A stretch of 6,415 bases of DNA from JAGLCW01 sp964422555. GTDB lineage: Bacteria; Caldisericota; Caldisericia; UBA6126. The notes under the pieces were generated by a model. That model saw only the letters and a program-made list of their open reading frames with translations, was not told the origin of the DNA and ran no database searches. Made by a program: the position numbers and the translations under genes. The stretch covers positions 1 through 6,415 of the forward strand of contig CAYRBR010000086.1 of assembly GCA_964422555.1 (NCBI GenBank), given 5' to 3'. Of this stretch, positions 1 to 6,166 are shown piece by piece; the stretch's first letter is position 1; each line of letters begins with the position of its first letter.

Positions 1-460
1 AAACAGTAATCGGTAATCGGTGAGCGGCGATATCTACAATTAATCCACCTTTAACTTTTTCATGGACAACTGCTTTAACGGTGGACTTATCTTTATAGGC
101 ATTTTCGATACTATCAATGTTTAATTGATAAAGAGCTTTCTTGTTAGATAAGAAAATTCCGCCTTTGGAAAATTCATCCCTAACCACTTTTACCGAAAGT
201 AAGTCTCCCTCTTTAAACTGTTCATTTAAATCAATGTTCGGGTCATGAACAATTTCTTCTAATGGAATAAAAACTTCGCTTTTTCTTCCAATGTCAACTA
301 ATAAACAATCTTTGTCTACTTTAACAATTCGAACATCAACAATATCGCCTCTTTTGTAGCTCTGTACGAGTCGATCTGTGTTCGATAAAATAGCATGTTC
401 AAATTCATCAAGATCTCTTTCTTCTTTTGGATCTACTTGTTTTAATTCTTCGGACATCAT
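1..460 (-). CDS. S1-domain RNA-binding protein (ribosomal protein S1-like), 3' end cut off
   Basis: Only the first 153 codons are present; the frame stays open to the left edge. The protein begins with an acidic, probably disordered leader of about 30 residues, followed by an S1 (OB-fold) domain at about residues 37-108 that opens with RGDIVDVRIVKVDKDCLLVDIG and includes KSEVFIPLEE. A second S1 repeat begins near residue 126 (STVKAVVHEKVKGGLIVDI). Tandem S1 domains are the hallmark of ribosomal protein S1, which holds mRNA on the 30S subunit, and of its shorter Gram-positive relatives. The missing C-terminus prevents counting repeats and choosing between true RpsA and a general S1 protein. 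Two consecutive ATG codons occur (458-460 and 455-457). The first lies 8 bases after GAGG of a good Shine-Dalgarno at 467-472 and is preferred. The second repeat reads DIAAHRLPITV where many S1 domains have a G-x-x-G-F-V-P type segment, a modest divergence. It is transcribed divergently from the neighbouring lipoprotein-like gene. Confidence 0.85.
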   Translation of the reverse strand, partial: MMSEELKQVDPKEERDLDEFEHAILSNTDRLVQSYKRGDIVDVRIVKVDKDCLLVDIGRKSEVFIPLEEIVHDPNIDLNEQFKEGDLLSVKVVRDEFSKGGIFLSNKKALYQLNIDSIENAYKDKSTVKAVVHEKVKGGLIVDIAAHRLPITV

Positions 461-496
461 TATTAACACCTCATAAACAACAAAATTCCGTTTTGT

Positions 497-524
497 ATTG
501 TACCACAAACAAGTGTCATGTAAA
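497..524 (-). promoter_or_regulatory. Predicted sigma-70/sigma-A promoter for the S1-domain gene
   Basis: On the minus strand, TTTACA (519-524) and TACAAT (497-502) are separated by 16 bases. The -10 box is preceded by TG one base upstream (TGGTACAAT), an extended -10 element. This would start transcription near 490 and give a leader of about 30 bases that carries the GAGGTG ribosome binding site. The call rests on consensus matching by eye. Confidence 0.6.
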
Positions 525-530
525 GCTAAT

Positions 531-550
531 TTGAAAAGTTTGCTTTTCAA
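531..550. repeat. Perfect 8-bp inverted repeat overlapping the rightward promoter (candidate operator)
   Basis: TTGAAAAG (531-538) and CTTTTCAA (543-550) are exact inverted copies separated by TTTG. The left arm contains the whole -35 box of the rightward promoter, and the right arm ends 2 bases before its -10 box. Such placement is typical of a repressor operator. It lies upstream of the predicted start points of both transcripts, so an RNA hairpin role is unlikely. No regulator is encoded nearby to pair with it, and chance occurrence in AT-rich DNA remains possible. Confidence 0.4.
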
Positions 551-558
551 GATACAAT
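531..558 (+). promoter_or_regulatory. Predicted sigma-70/sigma-A promoter for the CAO-repeat lipoprotein-like gene
   Basis: TTGAAA (531-536) and TACAAT (553-558) are spaced 16 bases apart, upstream of the plus-strand gene that begins at 586. The expected transcript start is near 565, leaving a short leader with the ribosome binding site GAGAGGG (575-581), 4 bases before the ATG. The -35 box is only 6 bases from the -35 box of the divergent promoter, so the two promoters probably share one regulatory patch. Confidence 0.55.
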
Positions 559-585
559 TAAAAAAAAGTTTTTTGAGAGGGTACT

Positions 586-1134
586 ATGAAAAAATTATAT
601 TATTATATGCTGTTTATGTTGGTATTTTCACTTTTTTGTAACGGATGTACTTGTCCATCATCATTAAAAAACATCGGTTCTCTTTTCACCAGCTCTTCTG
701 AAAAAACAGAAATAGAAGTTGAAAATCCGGAAGAAACAGAAACCACCAAACTGTACACTATTGTTGTGAATCTACCAGTCAATTCGAGTATTTCATACGT
801 TAATGGTGAAAAAGTTGTATTAGACACTCCTCCGGCTTATGTAAATGAACAAGAAATTACAATGGTTCCTTTGAAGTTCATCTCTGATATTTTAGGAGCA
901 AAAATTGAGTGGTTCCCAAATACGAAAGAAATTTCTATTTTGCAAAGAGATGGAGAAATTATTCTACAAATAAATAACACAATCGCCTATGTCAACGGAA
1001 CAGAATACCTTATGTCATCCCCTCCCGTAATTAATGAAGAATGTTCTTTTGTTCCACTAAAGTTCGTAGCAAGTCAGTTAAAATTTGAAGTAGAATGGAT
1101 TCCAGAAACAAAAACGGTGATTCTTAAAAAATAG
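586..1134 (+). CDS. Small secreted or lipid-anchored protein with two copper-amine-oxidase N-terminal-like repeats
   Basis: This is a 182-residue protein. Residues 1-21 form a signal peptide: two lysines, a hydrophobic stretch rich in L, F and M, then a cysteine-rich end (C18, C21, C23). C21 with glycine at -1 is the best lipidation site, but the position normally held by Leu at -3 is Cys, so the lipobox is imperfect. A Ser/Thr/Glu-rich linker covers about residues 35-56. The rest is an internal duplication: residues 71-119 and 135-180 both run YVNG, a PP pair, VPLKF, then EW(F/I)P, (N/E)TK and a hydrophobic strand. This pattern is that of the copper amine oxidase N-terminal domain family (PF07833-type), a beta-rich cell-surface module that binds no copper itself. 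No catalytic domain is attached, so a surface, wall-binding or scaffold role is inferred only. Start: ATG 4 bases after GAGAGGG. It converges with recG, with only two bases between the stop codons. Confidence 0.8.
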   Translation: MKKLYYYMLFMLVFSLFCNGCTCPSSLKNIGSLFTSSSEKTEIEVENPEETETTKLYTIVVNLPVNSSISYVNGEKVVLDTPPAYVNEQEITMVPLKFISDILGAKIEWFPNTKEISILQRDGEIILQINNTIAYVNGTEYLMSSPPVINEECSFVPLKFVASQLKFEVEWIPETKTVILKK

Positions 1135-1154
1135 AACTATAGATTCAGTTTTTT
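1126..1154. terminator. Weak A/T-rich hairpin at the convergent gene ends (possible bidirectional terminator)
   Basis: AAAAAA (1126-1131) and TTTTTT (1149-1154) flank the paired segments AACT (1135-1138) and AGTT (1147-1150), which enclose an 8-base loop. The structure covers both stop codons. Read on the minus strand, the short stem is followed by a run of T, as in an intrinsic terminator, but there is only one G-C pair and the stem is short. It is the only candidate between the two converging transcripts, and its strength is doubtful. Confidence 0.22.
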
Positions 1155-3476
1155 ACTTCGAAACTCAAGTTCTTTTTCAATTGCGTTTGATACTGATGGA
1201 TTTGTTGTTTGTTCCTGTGCAATCCTTTTCGCTTTTTCAAGCAAAGGATAATCTGTTTCAAGCGAAACAAGAGATGAAAACAAAAATCCACTTTGCATCT
1301 TTCCGAACAATTCTCCTGGTCCTCTAAGAGCTAGATCTTTTTCAGCAACCGTAAATCCAGAATTTGTTTCTTCTAATACATCCAAACGTTTTGATACAAA
1401 ATTCTGACCAGTGGTTAAAAAACAATACGATGTTTGCGATTTTCTTCCTACTCGCCCTCTTAACTGATGAAGTTGTGCTAATCCAAATCGCTCTGCATTT
1501 TCAATTACAATGGCAGTAGCATCCGGTACATCGATACCAACTTCAATCACAGTTGTAGAAACCAAAATAGATGCGTCTGTTTGAATAAACTGATTCATTA
1601 TCTTATTTTTCTCTTCCGCTTTCATTTTACCGTGTAACAGAAAAACGGATGCATCTGTAAAATCCTGTTCAATTCTTTTTTGCATCTCGATTGAATTGGC
1701 TACATTTATTTTGTCAGATTCTTCGATTAAAGGACATACTACATATATCTTTTCGTGTCTGCCTAATACTTCATGGAGTATAGAATTCATATGTGTTCTA
1801 TCGGTATCAGCTACAATTCGAGTAATTATATTTTTTTCTCCATTGGGTAGCTGTTTTATGGTTGAAATATCTAAGTCACCAAACCGAGTTAAAGCCATCG
1901 TTCTCGGTATAGGAGTAGCACTCATAACCAACACATGTGGGTTGACAGTTTTTGAAAAAAGACGTTTCCTTTGTTCCACCCCAAAACGATGTTGTTCATC
2001 GATAATAAATGCCCCAGGATGCAGTATTTCAACGTCCTCTTCTAACAATGCATGAGTTCCAACAATATAACCAATGTCGCCTGATTTTAACTGACCTTTC
2101 ACGGTTTCCTTCTCTTTTGAAGATAAATCAGAAATTAACAAGTTACCTTGAATATTCTCTTTGCTTAACGTCTTTTTTAGAACACTATACAATTGTCTAG
2201 CAAGAATTTCTGTTGGAGCCATAAAAGCTATCTGGTAGTTATTTCTTACGGTAAAATAAACAAAGGCCATCGCAACCGTTGTTTTTCCTGATCCTACATC
2301 TCCGTGTAACAGTCTATTCATTGGATATCCTGAAGTAAGATCCGCAACAATTTCTAGGATTGAATGTTTCTGGTCTGAAGTAACTTGAAACGACAGGAGC
2401 GAATAAAAGTCAGAAATCATTTGTTCTGGAATGTGGTAGCATAGACCATTTCTTTTTTTATGTAAATTTTTGTATTGCAACAACTGATACTGATTCAGTA
2501 AAAACTCGTCAAAAACAATTCTTCTTCGAGCCAACTCTTTGTTCTCAATTGAAAGAGGATAGTGCAGGTTGCATACTGCTTCAGCACGATGCATTAGTCC
2601 TTCCTTTTTTCGAATTGTGGAAGGAAGAAACTCAGAAACATAAACAATACTCTTCTCAAGTGTTTCTTTTATCAGTTTTCGACACACTTTTTGAGACAAT
2701 CCATCGGTAAGTCCATAGACTGGTTGAATTCGTAGTAGCTCTTTTAGTTTTGATGAAGAAGAAATTACTTCAAATTCCGGACTCGACATTTGGTAATTTC
2801 CGTATTTATATTGTACTTTTCCAACTACCAAAACTTTTCTGCCTACCATCTTTTGAAACATTTCTTCGACATACTTCTGGTTTACAAAAACAAGTTGCAT
2901 CATACCGGAAGGGTCCATTATTGTTATAGTACTAATTCGGAATGCTCTTACCTTTTTGCCTGATACACTCGCAACTTTACCGACAACTGAGACAGTCTGA
3001 TTTAATTGTAAATAGGTATCGCGAATTGAACATGTTTTTGACTGATCGTTCCAATTTTTGGGAAAATAGTACAATAAATCATGTAACTTTTGAATACCCA
3101 ACTTTCCAAACAAAGAAGCTCTTTTAGGACCAAAGCCTTTGCAATACTGGATAGGTTGCAATAAGGCGTCGTGTACCACATCGGTGGCAATTTGATTATC
3201 CCAGTAATCTTGCAGTTGACCAATTGATGAAACCAATTTCTCGTAGGTTACCGAAGAGGGATTCAACTGATATTCGGAAGATGATTCAGAGATCTCTTTC
3301 CTCAGCGATGACGGATACTCACCAACAAACCATTCCTCTTTTAAAATTCTTTCTATCACCGGGCCAAATCCGCCCTGGACTGATGTATTGGAGTATCCAG
3401 ACAACAGCTCCTTGTGCAGTAGAAAGTGTATCTTTCTCCAGAGTGAAAAACTACGCAAGCTCTTCAACGGAAACAT
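1137..3476 (-). CDS. recG: ATP-dependent DNA helicase RecG, long form
   Basis: RecG is a monomeric superfamily 2 helicase that binds stalled replication forks and Holliday junctions and drives fork regression and branch migration. At 779 residues it exceeds the roughly 690 of the E. coli and Bacillus proteins because of about 100 extra N-terminal residues, like the 780-residue Thermotoga maritima RecG. A helix-hairpin-helix-like segment (CKGFGPKRASLFGKLGI) lies at about 112-128, and the OB-fold wedge domain spans about 150-250. Helicase motifs are complete: Walker A GDVGSGKT 392-399, APTEILA 420-426, GTHAL 473-477, DEQHRFG 493-499, SATPIPRTM 519-527, and the motif VI region RFGLAQLHQLRGRVGR 663-678. 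The C-terminal TRG-type segment (GFTVAEKDLALRGPGELFG) is at about 707-725. The start is uncertain: the ATG at 3476 lies inside murI with AAGG directly against it, whereas the same AAGGA is 8 bases from an in-frame TTG three codons downstream. The 26-base overlap with murI suggests coupled translation. It is the last gene of the operon. Confidence 0.97.
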   Translation of the reverse strand: MFPLKSLRSFSLWRKIHFLLHKELLSGYSNTSVQGGFGPVIERILKEEWFVGEYPSSLRKEISESSSEYQLNPSSVTYEKLVSSIGQLQDYWDNQIATDVVHDALLQPIQYCKGFGPKRASLFGKLGIQKLHDLLYYFPKNWNDQSKTCSIRDTYLQLNQTVSVVGKVASVSGKKVRAFRISTITIMDPSGMMQLVFVNQKYVEEMFQKMVGRKVLVVGKVQYKYGNYQMSSPEFEVISSSSKLKELLRIQPVYGLTDGLSQKVCRKLIKETLEKSIVYVSEFLPSTIRKKEGLMHRAEAVCNLHYPLSIENKELARRRIVFDEFLLNQYQLLQYKNLHKKRNGLCYHIPEQMISDFYSLLSFQVTSDQKHSILEIVADLTSGYPMNRLLHGDVGSGKTTVAMAFVYFTVRNNYQIAFMAPTEILARQLYSVLKKTLSKENIQGNLLISDLSSKEKETVKGQLKSGDIGYIVGTHALLEEDVEILHPGAFIIDEQHRFGVEQRKRLFSKTVNPHVLVMSATPIPRTMALTRFGDLDISTIKQLPNGEKNIITRIVADTDRTHMNSILHEVLGRHEKIYVVCPLIEESDKINVANSIEMQKRIEQDFTDASVFLLHGKMKAEEKNKIMNQFIQTDASILVSTTVIEVGIDVPDATAIVIENAERFGLAQLHQLRGRVGRKSQTSYCFLTTGQNFVSKRLDVLEETNSGFTVAEKDLALRGPGELFGKMQSGFLFSSLVSLETDYPLLEKAKRIAQEQTTNPSVSNAIEKELEFRSKKLNL

Positions 3477-4245
3477 CCTTAATTGTGGGATTAAATATCT
3501 TTAAATAGGACGTTAAATAATGACGTAAAACAGATGTATCTGAAGTTGTAAAAAATATATCTTGTGAATACTTCTCAGACAAATCATCTGCAACTACAGT
3601 TTGATAAATTCTGCAGGTTTGTTTTGCAACTCCTACTATAGGATCAACAATTTGAAACACACCCGGATAATGAACTTCTAAGAATTGCTTCAAATATAGA
3701 AAATGCGTACACCCAAGTACAATTGTCTTATAATTCTGTTCTTGCAATGATTGAAATACAGAATGAAGATACTGAACCGTGCTTGCATTTTCTAATTCTC
3801 TATTTTCAACAATGCTGGCAAAATCAGGCATCTCATAAGTATGAATAACATGTTCTGAGTTCCACCTTTTGAGGAGCGAGTTGTATGTTTTCCCTTTCGC
3901 TGAAAGAGGCGTTACCAAAACTGCTATTTTCCCCTTATTGATAGATTGTGATGCAGGTTTTACAGCGGGAACAATTCCAATAAAAGGAACTGTGTATTTT
4001 TTTCGAAGGTGTTGTATGGCAGTTATGGTAGCCGTATTACATGCGATTACAATTAAATTGCATCCTTTTTCAATTAGAAATCTTGAAATTCTGTCTGAAA
4101 AGTCAACAACTTCCTCTGTCGTTTTCTCTCCATAAGGAAAATGAATATGATCTGATAAATACAAAATGGGAGTAGTGGGAAGATACTCCTTTATCTTCTG
4201 ATAAATGATCAATCCTCCCACGCCCGAATCAAATATACCAATCAT
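3451..4245 (-). CDS. murI: Glutamate racemase
   Basis: MurI interconverts L- and D-glutamate without a cofactor, supplying the D-Glu that MurD adds to the peptidoglycan stem peptide; it acts in the cytoplasm. The 264-residue length is normal for the family. The signature IGIFDSGVGGL (residues 2-12) carries the catalytic-site Asp6-Ser7. The segment around DHIHFPYGE (32-40) matches the substrate-loop region, although many homologues read GDT-x3-PYG there. The two catalytic cysteines are Cys69 in ACNTA and Cys179 in LGCTHF, the latter followed by His181. The ATG starts one base after the TAA of the upstream dehydrogenase gene (TAA-A-ATG). I find no Shine-Dalgarno at normal distance; the nearest GGAG is about 16 bases upstream. 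Initiation therefore probably depends on ribosomes finishing the upstream gene. The 3' end overlaps recG by 26 bases. Confidence 0.96.
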   Translation of the reverse strand: MIGIFDSGVGGLIIYQKIKEYLPTTPILYLSDHIHFPYGEKTTEEVVDFSDRISRFLIEKGCNLIVIACNTATITAIQHLRKKYTVPFIGIVPAVKPASQSINKGKIAVLVTPLSAKGKTYNSLLKRWNSEHVIHTYEMPDFASIVENRELENASTVQYLHSVFQSLQEQNYKTIVLGCTHFLYLKQFLEVHYPGVFQIVDPIVGVAKQTCRIYQTVVADDLSEKYSQDIFFTTSDTSVLRHYLTSYLKIFNPTIKDVSVEELA

Positions 4246-4246
4246 T

Positions 4247-5401
4247 TTAAACTACACTTGGCTCCACAAATAACTCCCCACGATCATACCGACCTATATC
4301 TAGTTTTGTGGCAACTTCAGGAATAGATAACTCTTCTCCTGTCATCATCTGAGCAGTTAGCGTAGCAACCATCGGAGCTACCATGAAACCGTGACCTGAA
4401 AAACCAACAGCAAGGTACATGTTTGACAATTCTTTGGGCAATCCAAGAATAGGAGCTTTATCAGGAGCTAAATTGTATAGACCCGACCATTGTCGCACAA
4501 CTCTTGCATTTGCCACAGGAGGTAAAACTTCTGTAACCATTGAGGTTACTTGATGGAGAAAATGGTATGAATGATCCATGTTATACCCTTTTGGTTCTTT
4601 TGGATCACCAACTCCCATCAAGATAGCTCCATTTGGTTCTTGTTGCGTATAGAAACCATGATAAAAACTCATCACCATTGGTCTAAATAACGGTTCAATT
4701 GGCTCAGTAACAAGTATTTGATGGCGTTCGGATACCAAAGGAAGATCAACATTAGCCATTGCAGCCACTTGTTGAGACCATCCCCCTGCTGCATTAACTA
4801 CATAATCACAATCAATAGTGCCTTTTGATGTTTGAACTCGTGTAATTTTATCGTTGGATACATCAAATCCAATTACTTCGGTGTTTTTTTCTATGCTTAC
4901 TCCTTTTCTTTTAGCTGCTTCAGCGTAGGCGGCTGTAGTATGAAAAGGACTTAAGTATCCATCTTTATCATAATAGGTTGCTCCAAGAAGACCTTTCTTG
5001 GAAACAATAGGAACAACAGAGGAACATTCTTCAGGTTTTAAAAACACAACACCAAGTCCAAATTTCTTTTGGAGCAACATATTCTTTTTGAACTGTTCTA
5101 ATTGATTCTCAGTGTATGCTGGCATAAAATAACCAGTTTGCGAGAACTCAATTCCATGTTTATAATCTAGTTCTTCAGCAAGAGTTTCATATCGTTTGAC
5201 GGAACCAATTGATAACCGGAGGTTCATTTCCGTACCCCACTGCTGACGTACGCCTGCACCACACCGTGCTGTTGCACCTGAAAACAGAGTATTTTTTTCA
5301 AGCAGAACAATATCTTTTACGTTCCGAGCTGCTAATTCATAGGCAATTGATGATCCAATTACGCCCCCACCAATAACAACAACAGAAGCTTTATTCTTCA
5401 T
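4247..5401 (-). CDS. FAD-dependent amine/amino-acid dehydrogenase (PDH beta / HcnC / sarcosine oxidase beta-like)
   Basis: This 384-residue DAO-fold flavoprotein is the probable catalytic subunit of the complex. The N-terminal Rossmann fold has VVIGGGVIGSSIA (residues 8-20) followed by the acidic end of strand two in LLEK (33-36). Next comes SGATARCGAGVRQQWGTEMN (41-60), characteristic of multi-subunit dehydrogenases of this type. NAAGGWS (203-209) forms the second nucleotide-contact motif, and FSGHGFMVAP (334-343) is the C-terminal FAD-contact motif. The C-terminal RYDRGEL closely resembles the end of the archaeal dye-linked L-proline dehydrogenase beta subunit as I remember it. Expected chemistry is oxidation of a C-N bond in an imino acid or secondary amine such as proline, hydroxyproline or sarcosine. 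The substrate cannot be fixed from sequence, and glycine oxidase or another amino acid dehydrogenase is possible. The start is well supported by AAAGGAGG (5408-5415) 6 bases before the ATG. It overlaps the upstream [2Fe-2S] gene by 11 bases. Confidence 0.88.
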   Translation of the reverse strand: MKNKASVVVIGGGVIGSSIAYELAARNVKDIVLLEKNTLFSGATARCGAGVRQQWGTEMNLRLSIGSVKRYETLAEELDYKHGIEFSQTGYFMPAYTENQLEQFKKNMLLQKKFGLGVVFLKPEECSSVVPIVSKKGLLGATYYDKDGYLSPFHTTAAYAEAAKRKGVSIEKNTEVIGFDVSNDKITRVQTSKGTIDCDYVVNAAGGWSQQVAAMANVDLPLVSERHQILVTEPIEPLFRPMVMSFYHGFYTQQEPNGAILMGVGDPKEPKGYNMDHSYHFLHQVTSMVTEVLPPVANARVVRQWSGLYNLAPDKAPILGLPKELSNMYLAVGFSGHGFMVAPMVATLTAQMMTGEELSIPEVATKLDIGRYDRGELFVEPSVV

Positions 5402-5678
5402 TTGCGTCCTCCTTTGCCAGTAAGCCCAGTGGTATAGTAACAGAAGGAGGCCTGAATCGAGATATTTTTACTTCTTCTGGTGAAATATGCAGTTCATCTG
5501 CAATCACCCTAATAATAAGATTTCGGCATGTTTTCCCCTGGCACTGACCCATTCCAGCTCTGGTAAGACGTTTTACTTCATCAAGAGTTGTGTATCCCTT
5601 ACGAATTACTTCTTTTATTTCACCCAAAGTAACATCAGCACATCTACATACAATGGTATTGTCATCTTTTAAATTCAT
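5391..5678 (-). CDS. BFD-like [2Fe-2S] protein (small electron-transfer subunit)
   Basis: This 95-residue protein has the four-cysteine pattern of the BFD-like [2Fe-2S] domain (PF04324-type): Cys11 and Cys13 as CRC, then Cys46 and Cys51 in GQCQGKTC. The helical stretch between them, with TLGEIKEVIRKG and DEVKRLTRAGMG, is typical of the family. The tail RPPSVTIPLGLLA (76-88) matches the ending seen on HcnA-like subunits and on BFD domains fused to amine dehydrogenases. It should relay electrons between the FAD subunit downstream and the ferredoxin or NAD(P)/FAD subunits upstream; a structural role in complex assembly is an alternative. The ATG overlaps the ferredoxin stop as ATGA, a classic coupling arrangement, with a modest GGTGA (5683-5687) 4 bases upstream. 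Its last 11 bases overlap the dehydrogenase gene and hold that gene's start codon; that gene's ribosome binding site lies just inside this reading frame. Confidence 0.9.
   Translation of the reverse strand: MNLKDDNTIVCRCADVTLGEIKEVIRKGYTTLDEVKRLTRAGMGQCQGKTCRNLIIRVIADELHISPEEVKISRFRPPSVTIPLGLLAKEDANEE
5408..5415 (-). promoter_or_regulatory. Strong ribosome binding site fixing the dehydrogenase start
   Basis: AAAGGAGG lies within the last codons of the [2Fe-2S] gene, 6 bases before the ATG at 5401. This near-perfect complement to the 16S 3' end makes that start secure and suggests higher independent initiation on the catalytic subunit than on its neighbours. Confidence 0.8.
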
Positions 5679-6166
5679 GAATTCACCATCCTACCATTTC
5701 TAGCTTCTTTATATATTTCTTTGGGAACAGAAATCCACAATACTCTTCCTTTGGGATTTACGCGAAAACTCTGAACACGCACAATTTCACCTTTTCCAAT
5801 TACTTCTCCAGCTCGATTCAATACTTCGCAAGTTTCGCCAACAGAAGGGATTGGAAGAAGTTCATAGGGTATTTTCAGAAGGGATTGTCCCTCTTTATAG
5901 TCTTTTTGAATCACATAAATTGCCAGGCCTGGGCAAGCAGCAATACAGGATCCACAACCATTACATTGATCGAAATTAATGATGGGGGTATCTGTTATTG
6001 TTTTAAATCTTTCTATAGCATTTCTAGGACAAGCTTCCTGGCAAGGATTACATGGGATATGCTCAGGGCATTCAATAATTGCCACCGCTCCTTTATCAAA
6101 TCTCTCCTCAGAAGGCATTAATGCAGAATACTCTTTTTGAGAAAGATATCCTTTTTCTTTATACAT
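5675..6166 (-). CDS. Ferredoxin-type subunit with two [4Fe-4S] motifs and a C-terminal beta domain
   Basis: Counted from the ATG at 6166, this is a 163-residue electron-transfer subunit. The second cluster motif is canonical: C68-x2-C71-x2-C74-x3-C78-P. The first is irregular: C33-x5-C39-x2-C42-x3-C46-P. An eight-cysteine set for two [4Fe-4S] clusters is still available, with the wider spacing at the first ligand. Residues from about 100 form a small beta-rich domain (SVGETCEVLNRAGEVIGKGEIVRV) not found in simple bacterial ferredoxins. Related proteins sit next to FAD-dependent amine or proline dehydrogenases, and it probably wires the dehydrogenase to the NAD(P)/FAD subunit or to a soluble acceptor. 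A longer frame begins at a TTG (6193), but that codon lies well inside the upstream gene and lacks the ribosome site. The ATG at 6166 follows GGAGGT by 5 bases, so it is preferred. The gene then overlaps the upstream stop by 8 bases, and its own stop overlaps the next start as ATGA. Confidence 0.87.
   Translation of the reverse strand: MYKEKGYLSQKEYSALMPSEERFDKGAVAIIECPEHIPCNPCQEACPRNAIERFKTITDTPIINFDQCNGCGSCIAACPGLAIYVIQKDYKEGQSLLKIPYELLPIPSVGETCEVLNRAGEVIGKGEIVRVQSFRVNPKGRVLWISVPKEIYKEARNGRMVNS

Noticed and set aside
7..24. Tandem AATCGGT repeat near the left edge
   Set aside because: Only two short units, lying inside the S1 coding frame where they encode ordinary residues; no array continues.
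461..585. Riboswitch or small RNA in the divergent intergenic region
   Set aside because: At 125 bases holding two promoters and two ribosome sites, the transcribed leaders are only about 20-30 bases, too short for a riboswitch.
696..711. TTCTG-AAAAAA-CAGAA hairpin inside the lipoprotein-like gene as a terminator
   Set aside because: The stem is short, it lies inside a coding region, and no run of T follows on either strand.
1696..2200. Plus-strand open frames opposite recG
   Set aside because: They are antisense shadows of strongly conserved helicase motifs, have no convincing ribosome binding sites and no recognisable protein features.
3002..3223. Alternative minus-strand frame within recG
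   Set aside because: It overlaps the helix-hairpin-helix and wedge region of recG in another frame; recG itself is intact there, so neither a frameshift nor a nested gene is needed.
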